57,015 nt of DNA from NCBI GenBank assembly GCA_041690535.1, contig JAWLHA010000026.1, forward strand, positions 1-57,015, in the 5' to 3' direction. This DNA is from JAWLHA01 sp041690535. GTDB taxonomy: Bacteria > Pseudomonadota > Gammaproteobacteria > Thiohalomonadales > Thiohalomonadaceae. Shown here one piece after another: positions 41,004 to 49,500 of this stretch. Made by a program: the position numbers and the translations under genes. Every line of letters begins with the position of its first letter. The stretch's first letter is position 1. Below the pieces are notes generated by a model. It worked only from the letters and a program-made list of their open reading frames with translations, had not been told where the DNA came from and ran no database searches.

Positions 41004-41984
41004 ATGAACAAAAAGATCGTTGCCCTGGCCGTCGCCAGCGCTCTGGCCGCTCCTCTGGCCGCTCAAGCAGAAGTGAAGGTTTCCGGTACCCTGCAGGCTG
41101 AAATCATCAACCTCAGCGGCGACGGCGTTGTTGAAGGTCTGTACTTCACCGACGCTCAGGAAGGCGGCAACCCCGGCAGTGGCAACGCCGGTGAAATTGC
41201 TTTCTCCGCCTCCGAGGACCTGGGTGGCGGCCTGAAGGCCATCGCCAAGTACGGCATCAACGTCGAAGCTGGCCGCAGCCGCCCCTATGATGCCCGTGAC
41301 GCCTACGTCGGCCTGTCCGGTGGGTTCGGCACCGTGCTGGCGGGCCGTCTGAGCTCCCCCTACAAGTCCTCCACCGTGAAGTGGGACCCCTTCTTGGCTA
41401 CCTCCTTCCAGGCCCGTGGCAATGGCGGCATGTCCGGCCTGCACAATGGCTATGTGGATAACGTCCTCGCCTATGCCAACAAGTTCGGCACCGCCACGGT
41501 CGTGGCTGCCATCGCCATCGACGAGAGCCCGAACGCTGCGGGCACTGAGACCAACGCTGATCATCCGATCACCGCTTCCGTCACCGCGCCTGTCGGACCG
41601 GTTGAACTGGCCTTCGGCTACATCGACTTGGGTGTCTCCGACACGACCGCTATGAAAATTGGCGTGAAGTGGACCTCCGGTGCCATTAGCGTCGCGGCTC
41701 AGCACGAAATGCTTGATTCCGGTCTGGCTGGCCAGGTCGTCCAAGGTGCTGGCGACAGCACCGTCACCTACGTGGCTGCTGGCTACGACATGGGGGCCAA
41801 CAAGATCTCTGCCTCTTTTGGCGTGACCTCGCCTGACATCGGTGATGACACCACCCAGTTCGCAATTGGTGCAAGCCACTCCTTCAGCAAAACCACCAGC
41901 GCCTATGTCGGCTACTCTGTGACCGACCTGGATACCGCTGGCGATTACTCCGCCTTCGGCGCCGGCATGCGCGTCAGCTTCTAA
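41004..41984 (+). CDS. Gram-negative outer-membrane porin
   Basis: A 326-residue porin with a signal peptide MNKKIVALAVASALAAPLAA, cleaved after AQA before EVKVSGTLQAEI. The beta-barrel pattern (alternating strands, GYIDLGVSDTTAMKIGVKW, AYVGYSVTDLDTAGDYSAFG) ends in the terminal Phe of MRVSF needed for BAM insertion. The loop with PYDARDAYVGLSGGFGTVLA is the porin_4 type constriction region. AGGAG lies 9 bp before the ATG. Well isolated between repeats, it ends with a terminator. It is probably a major general-diffusion porin. Confidence 0.95.
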   Translation: MNKKIVALAVASALAAPLAAQAEVKVSGTLQAEIINLSGDGVVEGLYFTDAQEGGNPGSGNAGEIAFSASEDLGGGLKAIAKYGINVEAGRSRPYDARDAYVGLSGGFGTVLAGRLSSPYKSSTVKWDPFLATSFQARGNGGMSGLHNGYVDNVLAYANKFGTATVVAAIAIDESPNAAGTETNADHPITASVTAPVGPVELAFGYIDLGVSDTTAMKIGVKWTSGAISVAAQHEMLDSGLAGQVVQGAGDSTVTYVAAGYDMGANKISASFGVTSPDIGDDTTQFAIGASHSFSKTTSAYVGYSVTDLDTAGDYSAFGAGMRVSF

Positions 41985-42011
41985 TCTGTCGTAAGACGGC
42001 ATTAGAAGTGG

Positions 42012-42040
42012 AACGGGGCCTTCGGGCCCCGTTTCGTTTT
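42012..42040 (+). terminator. Porin terminator
   Basis: AACGGGGCC-TTC-GGGCCCCGTT followed by TCGTTTTG, 27 bp after the porin stop. Confidence 0.88.
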
Positions 42041-42048
42041 GGTCTGCC

Positions 42049-42132
42049 AACCCCCAACCCCCAACCCCCAACCCCCAACCCCCAACCCCCAACCCCCAAC
42101 CCCCAACGACCAACGACCAACGACCAACGACC
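42049..42132. repeat. Heptamer tandem repeat with G-quadruplex potential
   Basis: Eight copies of AACCCCC (42049-42104), then four of AACGACC (42105-42132). The minus strand reads as runs of five G separated by TT, which can form G-quadruplexes. Confidence 0.92.
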
Positions 42133-42223
42133 AGCCAAAGGGGTCGGTGACAAATGCGACTCAGTTGCATCGGGCGTCCCGACTTCCGTCGCCTTCTCGG
42201 CGCCCATGAGGTCGTGAAAAAAT

Positions 42224-42379
42224 CAGAGATTTCCTACACGGATTTCCGCCCCGTCCGACACGTAGCCTCTTTCCTTCAGAAATCAAGAGGGATATTCTGG
42301 ACGCGCATGGACGGGAATGACGACAGGAGGTCGGTCCGGTCGATGAAGGGGGGCCACGGAAAGGCCCCCGTTTCATTTC
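42224..42379. repeat. Duplicated upstream segment (copy 1)
   Basis: It matches 45057-45212, both ahead of Rpn-type genes that share the same ribosome site. Shared segments include GCGCATGGACGGGAATGACG, ACAGGAGGTCGG and a GGGGGCC / GGCCCCC hairpin with T-run. The duplication therefore extends from this segment into the coding region. Confidence 0.8.
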
Positions 42380-42488
42380 TTCTTTCCAGCATTCCATTTC
42401 GCTCCAAGGATCTGTCTCGCGCAACGGTAACGCTCGATGGGGAATTCCGGCGGACGGGCCCCATGTAGTGCACCCAAGGAGGGGGGCA

Positions 42489-43379
42489 TTGAGCCACGAT
42501 CAGAACTTCAAGAACCTCATTCTGGATTACCCGCGCGAGGCGCTGACCCTGTTCGCACCCGAGGAGGCGCAGGGGATCAGCGAGGAAGTCAGAATCCTCC
42601 CGCTCCGTCAGGAGCAACTCCAGGAGAGGCTTGGTCAGCGGTTCAGAGAGCTGGATGTCCCATTGCTGGTGGAGTGGCCCGATGGGCAGCGCGAGGCGTT
42701 GCTGTTTGTGGTGGAGGAGGAGAGCGTGCCGAGGCGGTTCTCCATTCACCGCTTGGCCCACTACTGCCTGGACCTGGCCGAGTTGCTGGATACCTACCGT
42801 GTCGTGCCGGTGGTTATCTTTCTTACCGCGGGAGAGGCGCCGTCAGAGTTGCGGCTCGGCGGTGACCGCCACACCTACCTGAGTTTTCGATACTTGGCCT
42901 GCACCCTCGCGACGCTGCCGTGGGAGCGTTATCGCAACAGCGACAACGTGGTAGCGCGCCTGAACCTGCCCAACATGGCCTATGCACCGGAGCACAGGGT
43001 TGAGGTGTACGCCCACGCCGTGCAGGGGCTGTTCGCCCTGGAACCCGATGTGGAGAAGTGTCTCAAGTACCTCGACTTCATCGACATCTACACCGGGCTT
43101 GACGATAATGAACGGGTCGACTATGCCCGCCGATTTCCACGAGAGGCTGAGAAGATGACGTCCTTTGCTGAGCGTTTCGAGCAAAAAGGCATGCAAAAAG
43201 GCATGCAACAGGGCTTGCAGCAAGGCGAAGCCCGTGTGCTGATCCGACTATTGACCCGCCGCTTCGGTGAGCTGCCCGAGGCCTTCCGCCGGCGCATCGA
43301 AGAGGCGGATGCCGAGACGCTGCTGGTGTGGTCCGAGCGGGTCCTCACTGCCAACAGCCTCGACGAGGTTGTGCACTGA
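42489..43379 (+). CDS. Rpn/DUF4351 family nuclease-like protein (TTG start)
   Basis: A 296-residue protein. The TTG at 42489 is preceded by AAGGAGG, and the GTG 21 bp upstream lies before that site. Features are SHDQNFKNLILDYPREALTL, PLLVEWPDGQREALLFVVEE (active-site E-x..strand of the PD-(D/E)xK fold), SIHRLAHYCLDLAELLDTYR, RLNLPNMAYAPEHRVEVYAH, a GMQKGMQQGLQQG repeat, and a DUF4351-type C-terminus RRFGELPEAFRRRIEEADAE. It is a near-copy of the disrupted gene at 45349-46377. Confidence 0.88.
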   Translation: MSHDQNFKNLILDYPREALTLFAPEEAQGISEEVRILPLRQEQLQERLGQRFRELDVPLLVEWPDGQREALLFVVEEESVPRRFSIHRLAHYCLDLAELLDTYRVVPVVIFLTAGEAPSELRLGGDRHTYLSFRYLACTLATLPWERYRNSDNVVARLNLPNMAYAPEHRVEVYAHAVQGLFALEPDVEKCLKYLDFIDIYTGLDDNERVDYARRFPREAEKMTSFAERFEQKGMQKGMQQGLQQGEARVLIRLLTRRFGELPEAFRRRIEEADAETLLVWSERVLTANSLDEVVH

Positions 43380-43399
43380 CGTTGTTCTGATTTTCGCCG

Positions 43400-43436
43400 C
43401 CAAAATGTGGTCGCCTTCTGCCGAATAGAGGATTTT
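43400..43436 (-). pseudogene. Fragment of a ParE/RelE-type toxin gene
   Basis: CCAAAATGTGGTCG and the following CTTCTGCCGAATAGAGGATT match the 3' part of the toxin gene at 44206-44503, which encodes the same ADHILVIAIAH region. It is a small relic just after the Rpn gene. Confidence 0.4.
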
Positions 43437-43488
43437 TATCAACCAGATGGGTCGGTGACAAATGTGACTCATTTGCATTAGGCTTTTC

Positions 43489-43621
43489 GTAACTGCTCAC
43501 CCAAGTAATCACGAACGGTACCTAAAATCCGTCATCCCCGCGAAGGCGGGGATCCATGGGAGCGTGCTTCTGTTCATTGGATTCCCGCCTACGCGGGAAT
43601 GACGGGGGAGTGAGTAGTTAC
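43489..43621. mobile_element. Family C MITE-like element, copy 3 (133 bp)
   Basis: The ends are GTAACTGCTCAC and GTGAGTAGTTAC. GGCTTTTC flanks it on both sides (43481-43488 and 43622-43629), an exact 8-bp duplication. It is the shortest member, with two REP-like units. Confidence 0.9.
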
Positions 43622-43794
43622 GGCTTTTCCTAAACGCCTAATTCGTTTGGTCCTGCTGATCCCCCGTGTGCCCGTGAAGAGATAGGGTCTCCGCAATCAG
43701 TGACTGATCGGTCTACAAATCGCAATGGGTCATTGACGGACGTCACTACGATGGCTACTGTCGGGACATCCGGACAAGTATGGGACTCTTGCGC

Positions 43795-44163
43795 ATGAAA
43801 CCGTCCGTTGCACTTCGGCAGCACCGCGAAGCTATCAGGCAAATCGTTGAACGGCATCGTGCAAAGAATCCTCGTGTCTTTGGCTCCGTGCTCCACGGCG
43901 AGGATACTGAGGAGAGCGATCTGGATATTCTTGTCGACACCACCGAGGAAACTTCGCTCTTCGATATCGGGGCTATACGAGTGGAACTGACGGAACTCCT
44001 CGGGGTGGAGGTCGATGTGCTGACCCCTGGAGCGTTGCCGGACAGGTGGAAAATGGATGTGCTGAATGAGGCGCGGGCGTATGAGTCGCCGGGCAGCCAA
44101 GGCGCGGTGATGAACTTGCCGGGCAGCCCCCCTTGGGCGATTGTCCCTCCGCCCTGGATCTAG
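43795..44163 (+). CDS. MNT-type minimal nucleotidyltransferase
   Basis: A 122-residue protein. The nucleotidyltransferase motif is RVFGSVLHGEDTEESDLDIL (GS-x-DxD), followed by EVDVLTPGALPDRWKMDVLN. MNT proteins normally act as antitoxins that AMPylate a HEPN RNase toxin encoded next to them. No HEPN gene is seen here, and the last about 28 residues (ESPGSQGAVMNLPGSPPWAI) look like readthrough into unrelated sequence, so the partner may have been deleted. It may be a truncated or orphan antitoxin. Confidence 0.82.
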   Translation: MKPSVALRQHREAIRQIVERHRAKNPRVFGSVLHGEDTEESDLDILVDTTEETSLFDIGAIRVELTELLGVEVDVLTPGALPDRWKMDVLNEARAYESPGSQGAVMNLPGSPPWAIVPPPWI

Positions 44164-44205
44164 AGGAGGCGGTTGCCTCCGGTTTCATCAAGAGAGCGCA
44201 GCACA

Positions 44206-44503
44206 CTAAGGTTCTTTTCCTTTTCCGACCCAGTAATCCGGTCTCCTATGTTGGTGTGCGATGGCAATCACCAAAATGTGGTCGGCTTCTACCGAATAGA
44301 GGACTTTGTAGGGAAAGCGGGGGGTAGACAGCGACGGACCTCCCCTCGTTCCACGCTCCAGGCGGCGGGGTGACGCACGACTCTTTCAAGCGTCGCCCGG
44401 ACTTCTTCTGCGAAGCGGCCCCCAAACCAGGAAACTCCAACTCGTAGAAGGTTCGGGCATCCTGCAGTTCTTTGGCGGCCAGTGCGGTAAAGATGACTCT
44501 CAT
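44206..44503 (-). pseudogene. ParE/RelE-type toxin gene with two frameshifts
   Basis: The start MRVIFTALAAKELQDARTFY is a type II toxin N-terminus. Two single-base losses, each in a homopolymer (a G-run and a C-run), break the frame. Corrected, the protein continues through RRFAEEVRATLERVVRHPAA-like, FPYKVLYSVEADHILVIAIA and HQHRRPDYWVGKGKEP to a stop at 44206, about 99 residues, the usual toxin length. The antitoxin gene lies 4 bp upstream. If these are sequencing errors, the toxin is intact. Confidence 0.75.
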
Positions 44504-44507
44504 GGTT

Positions 44508-44711
44508 TCAGTTCGAGAATAACTCTTCCATGGGAATCCCGCGGAGCGTGCCGGCTCGGTACGCCCGGAGCCTGGCTTCGGCCTCTTCGGCCCAAATGGC
44601 ATCGATCGCCGCGTCCGGCTGGTCCAGGCTCCGCAGCAGACCATCGACTACAGTGAACCGGTCTTGGGGGGGCAGCTTCAACGCCTCCTTCAGCACTTCC
44701 TCGAGTTTCAT
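44508..44711 (-). CDS. Addiction-module antitoxin (CHP02574-type)
   Basis: A 67-residue protein: MKLEEVLKEALKLPPQDRFT, then LLRSLDQPDAAIDAIWAEEA and RAGTLRGIPMEELFSN. This is the family of putative addiction-module component proteins that pair with ParE/RelE toxins. Its stop lies 4 bp before the toxin start. GAGAG precedes the ATG at 44711. Confidence 0.85.
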   Translation of the reverse strand: MKLEEVLKEALKLPPQDRFTVVDGLLRSLDQPDAAIDAIWAEEAEARLRAYRAGTLRGIPMEELFSN

Positions 44712-45056
44712 GCCTCTCTCCAATGAACTGTGAAACCACTTTGGTCACTATGGGAAACCGCGCCAGGGTCGTCAAGCGCAGCTTTACGCAGGCATTCAAA
44801 AGGGCATTCACAAAGGGTCGGTGACAAATACTTCAAGGGGATCTGGAGATTGTCTGGAGGACCGCGGAGTGGGATCTGCTGTCGCTGGGGGCTCAGGTTG
44901 ATGATGTGCTTCAAACGCTCGGCCATGGCGGAACCGAGGGCATCACAGGGAGCGGATAACCACTGAAGGGGTCGGTCACTAATACGAATCACTTTCATCA
45001 TGCTTCGCAAACCCCTCTCTATTCCTTCATCTTGCCCCAGCAAATCGGTCCGGAAT
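44712..45056. other. Region with relic-like GGGTCGGTGACAAA repeats, no gene
   Basis: Two copies of the GGGTCGGTGACAAATAC type are found at about 44816 and 44968 (the second with CACT for GACA). No credible gene was seen; open frames here are short and unlike known proteins. The duplicated segment starts at 45057. Confidence 0.4.
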
Positions 45057-45212
45057 CAGAGATTACCTACAAGAATTTCAGCGTTGTCCGACGCGTAGAC
45101 TATTTCCCTGAAGAAGCAAGAGGAATACTCTGAAAGCGCATGGACGGGAATGACGACAGGAGGTCGGCCCGGTCGATGAAGGGGGCCAAGGAAAGGCCCC
45201 CGTTTCCTCTTT
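45057..45212. repeat. Duplicated upstream segment (copy 2)
   Basis: Matches 42224-42379, again ending in a GGGGGCC / GGCCCCC hairpin with a T-rich run. A solitary family A end (CTGTTCGGTGCTCTAG, 45241-45256) follows, and the Rpn pseudogene starts at 45349. Confidence 0.8.
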
Positions 45213-45240
45213 CTTCCTCGACACCTCGCCACCCCATTAG

Positions 45241-45256
45241 CTGTTCGGTGCTCTAG
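45241..45256. repeat. Solitary family A terminal repeat
   Basis: CTGTTCGGTGCTCTAG with no left partner nearby; a remnant of a deleted family A element. Confidence 0.7.
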
Positions 45257-45348
45257 CCGTTCTGCGCAGCGGCACGGTCCACGAAGAGGGCGTTGCCGGC
45301 CAGCGAACCCAATGGCGTTTTTTTGGAGTGTGCCCAAGGAGGGGAGCA

Positions 45349-46377
45349 TTGAGCCACGATCAGAACTTCAAAAATCTCATCCTGGATTACCCGCGGGAGG
45401 CTCTGGCGCTGTTCGCGCCCGAGGAGGCGTACGGGATCGACGCGGGGGCGCGGATTGTGCCACTGCGCCAGGAGCAGTTTCAGGAGAGGCTCGGTCAGCG
45501 GTTCCGGGAGTTGGATGTCCCCTTGCTGGTGGAGTGGCCCGACGGGCGTCGCGAGGCGCTACTGTTTGTGGTGGAAGAGGAGAGTATCCCGGGACGGTTT
45601 TCCATTCACCGCCTGTTGAAGCCAAAGCACCAAGTGCGCAAGCATGCCTGGACTGTTCACGCTCTGGCGCTCGTTACGTTCCTGGTCGAGGCTCAGGAGA
45701 AGGGCCTACCATGTTTAGACACCAATCCAGGGTAAACACTGGCGCACTACTGCCTGGATCTGGCGGAACTCCTGGGGACCTGCCGCGTCGTGCCGGTGGT
45801 CATCTTTCTCGGTTCGGGAAATGCTCCGGCCGAGTTGCGGCTTGGGGGGGACCGCCACAACTATATGAGCTTCCGGTACTTAAGCTGCGCCCTTGCGGCG
45901 CTGCCCTATGAACGCTATCGCGATAGCGACAACGTGGTGGCGAGACTGAATCTGCCCAACATGGCCTATCCACCCGAGGAGAGGGTGGAGGTGTACGCCC
46001 ACGCCGTGCGCGGGCTATTCGCCTTGGAGCCCGACGTGGAGAAGTGTCTGAAGTACCTCGACTTCATCGACATCTACACAGGGCTTGACGATAATGAACG
46101 GGTCGACTACGCCCGCCGATTTCCACGAGAGGCCGAGAAGATGACATCGTTCGCTGAGCGTTTCGAGCAAGAAGGCATACAGAAAGGCATGCAACAAGGT
46201 CTTCAACAAGGTCTTCAACAAGGCGAAGCCCGTGTGCTGATCCGGCTACTGACCCGCCGCTTCGGCGAATTGCCCGAGGCGTTGCGCCGGCGCATCGAAG
46301 AGGCGGATGCCGAGACACTGCTGGAGTGGTCCGAGCGGGTTCTGACCGCCCAGAGCCTCGATGAGGTTGTGCACTGA
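45349..46377 (+). pseudogene. Rpn/DUF4351 nuclease gene disrupted by a 126-bp in-frame insert
   Basis: The TTG start, ribosome site AAGGAGG and sequence follow the gene at 42489. After SIHRL, at 45616, a 126-bp segment begins. It stays in frame but contains TAA at 45733-45735. After it, the copy resumes LAHYCLDLAELLGTCRVVPV and runs to 46377 with a GIQKGMQQGLQQGLQQG repeat and a normal DUF4351 end (RRFGELPEALRRRIEEADAE). Without the insert the product would be about 300 residues, like its paralogue. A GTG at 45790 could restart the second half. Confidence 0.85.
45616..45741. mobile_element. 126-bp insertion in the Rpn pseudogene
   Basis: Compared with 42489-43379, the extra bases lie between CACCGCCTG and GCGCACTAC, with CTG at both edges (a possible 3-bp duplication). 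It is not a family A, B or C repeat, although its end AGGGTAAACACTG is distantly like a family B end. Origin unknown. Confidence 0.6.
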
Positions 46378-46576
46378 CGTCGGGATAGTTCGCCGCCAAA
46401 CCATCGCAATGGCGTGTGCTTTTCCCACGCCGGCGCGGTAGGCGCTGAGGTCGAGATCGCGGGCACTGGCGTCCTCCGCCGCTCCATTGAAATTTCAAAT
46501 GCCCTCCCCCCTCCGTATTTAATTTCCCGCCGTGGTAAACTCCCCCCCTTTGGCTTCTGGGACGGGCTCCTCGAGC

Positions 46577-49500
46577 ATGACCACGGAACTACCCACCCGT
46601 ATTCGCGAAATTCCCTACAACTACACCTCTTTTTCCGATCGCGAGATCGTGATCCGTTTCCTCGGCGAGGAGATGTGGGAGGTGTTGGAAGTGCTGCGCG
46701 CCGAACGCGTCACCGGCCAGTCGGCCCGAATGCTGTTCGAGGTGCTGGGGGACATGTGGGTCATCACCCGCAATCCGTTCATTCAGGACGACCTCATCGA
46801 AAACCGAAAGCGCTGGGGTTCGCTGGTCCATGCGCTCCACCACCGGCTCGATCAGATCGTCGCTCGCGCCAACGGCAATCAGCAGGCCCTGAAGCTGGCC
46901 GATGCGGCGCGGGAGGCGGTGCGGAAGTTTGAGGCGTGGCTTCCCACCCAGCGCACCCTGCGCCGCAAGGCGCTGCGCCGCCTCTCGCGGGTGACCCGGC
47001 GGGACAACATCCAGTTCGAGGGGCTCGCCCGGGTCTCCCACGTCACGGATGCCTCAGACTGGCGGGTGGAGTACCCCTTCGTGGTGGTGGCCCCCGACAG
47101 CGAAGAGGAGGTGCTGCCCATTGTGCAGGCCTGCATCGACCTCGGCCTTACCATCATCCCCCGCGGGGGGGGCACCGGCTACACCGGCGGGGCGGTCCCC
47201 CTGGATGCACACAGCGCGGTCATCAATGTGGAGAAGCTGGAGGCCATCGGCGAGGTGGAGTGGACTCGCCCGCCCGGTCTGGCGGAGCAGGTGGCGAGCG
47301 TGATGGTGGGGGCGGGGGCGGTGACCCGGCGCGTCTCCGAGCGCGCCGAAGCGGCGGGCTTCGTCTTCGCGGTGGACCCCACCTCTCAGGACGCCTCCTG
47401 TATCGGCGGCAACATCGCCATGAATGCCGGGGGCAAGAAGGCGGTGATGTGGGGCACCACCTTGGACAACCTGGTGTCGTGGCGGATGGTTACGCCCGAT
47501 GCCCGCTGGCTGGAAGTGGAGCGGCTCAACCACAATCTGGGCAAGATCCACGAGGTTGAGTTTGCCGAATTTCAGGTCACCCGCTATCTGCCCGACGGCA
47601 GCACCCCCGCCGGGGAGCCGGAGGTGTTGCGCATTCCCGGCCCGGAACTGCGCAAGAGCGGCCTGGGCAAGGATGTCACCAACAAGTTCCTGGGCGGCCT
47701 TCCCGGCGTGCAGAAGGAGGGATGCGACGGGATCATCACCTCGGCCCGCTTCGTGCTCCATCGCATGCCCAACCACACCCGCACGGTCTGCCTGGAGTTC
47801 TTCGGCAGCGACCTGCGGCGGGCTGTGCCGGCAATCACTGAAACCAAAGATTATCTGGATGCCCTGCCGGGGGTCATGCTCGCCGGCCTGGAGCATCTGG
47901 ACGAACGCTACGTCCGTGCCGTGAAGTACAGCACCAAGGCGCCGCGGCCCGACCTGCCCAAGATGGTACTGCTTGCCGACATCGTCGGGGACGCTGAGGA
48001 GCGCGTGGCGGAGGCCGCCTCCATGGTGGTGCGCATGGCCAACGCCCGCGAGGCGGAGGGGTTCATCGCCGCCAGCCCCGAGGCCCGCCAGCGCTTTTGG
48101 GCGGACCGGGCACGCACCGCCGCCATTGCCGCCCATACCAATGCCTTCAAGATCAACGAAGACGTGGTGATTCCCCTGGAGCGTCTTGGGGACTACAGCG
48201 AGGGGATCGAACGGATCAATATCGAGCAGTCCACCCGCAACAAGCTGCAGATGGTGGCGGCGGTATTGGCGTACGTCGAGGGCACACTCCCCGAGATCCC
48301 GCGGGTGGAGTTCGATGACGCAGAGGGGGCGGCCTACATCGCGGGCAAGCGAGAGGCCGCCAGGGGGCACTTGCAGCAGGTCCAGGCGCACTGGCAGAAC
48401 CTGCTCGACCACCTCGATGCGCCGGCCACCGAGTTCGGCACCCTGCTGGGAAGCGAACTGCTGACTCAAGCGAAGCCCGGGGATACCATCTTCAACCTCC
48501 TGCAGCGCCGAGTGCTGCGGATCTCCTACCGCCGGGAAGTGGAGCGGCCATTGAAGGAGATCTTCGGCGGGCGCGATCTGGAGGGGGTGCGACACCGCCT
48601 GGACGCCATCCACAAGGCCATTCGCTCCAGCCGCCTGTTCGTGGCCACCCACATGCACGCCGGCGACGGCAACGTGCATACCAACATTCCGGTGCATTCC
48701 AACGACTACGCCATGCTCCACGAGGCGGAGAAGGTGGTGGAGCGCATCATGGATTTGGCCCAAGGGCTGGGCGGGGTGATCTCCGGCGAGCACGGGATCG
48801 GCATTACCAAAATGCAGTTCCTCCATCCGGAAGTGGTGGAGGCCTTTGCGGCATACAAGGCCAAGGTGGACCCCAACGGTCACTTCAACCGCGGCAAGCT
48901 CATGCCCGGCTCGGGACTCGAGACCGCCTATACCCCATCCCTGCGCCTGCTCCAACAGGAGGCCATCATCCTCGAGGCGAGCGCGCTGGGCGAGCTCAAC
49001 GACATGGTCAAGGACTGTCTGCGCTGCGGCAAGTGCAAGTCGGTCTGCACCACCCACATTCCGCGCGCCAACCTGCTCTATTCGCCGCGCAACAAGATCC
49101 TTGCCACCGGGCTCATCATCGAGGCCTTTCTCTACGAGGAGCAGACCCGCCGCGGGATTTCGGTGCGCCACTTCGACGAGATGAACGATGTGGCCGATCA
49201 CTGCACCGTCTGCCACCGCTGTGTGAAGCCCTGTCCGGTCAACATCGACTTTGGCGATGTCACGGTGCTGACACGCAACATCCTCAAGGCCCAGGGCAAG
49301 AAGCACTTCAACGTGGGCACGGCCCTCTCCATGGCGTTCCTCAACGTCACCGATCCGCGCACCATCAAGGTGATGCGCAAGGCTTTGGTGGAGTGGGGCT
49401 ATGGGGCGCAGCGTCTTGCCTATGGTCTGGCCAAACGGTTCGCCCTGCTGCCGCGGGAGAAGCGCCCGGCCGCCACCACCGGGCGCATGTCGACCAGGGC

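Noticed and set aside
42049..42132. Heptamer array as a CRISPR
   Set aside because: Units are 7 bp without spacers; no cas genes are present.
44740..45043. Minus-strand frame of about 100 codons between the antitoxin and the duplicated segment
   Set aside because: It crosses repeat motifs and resembles no protein I know; possibly a relic, but not supportable as a gene.
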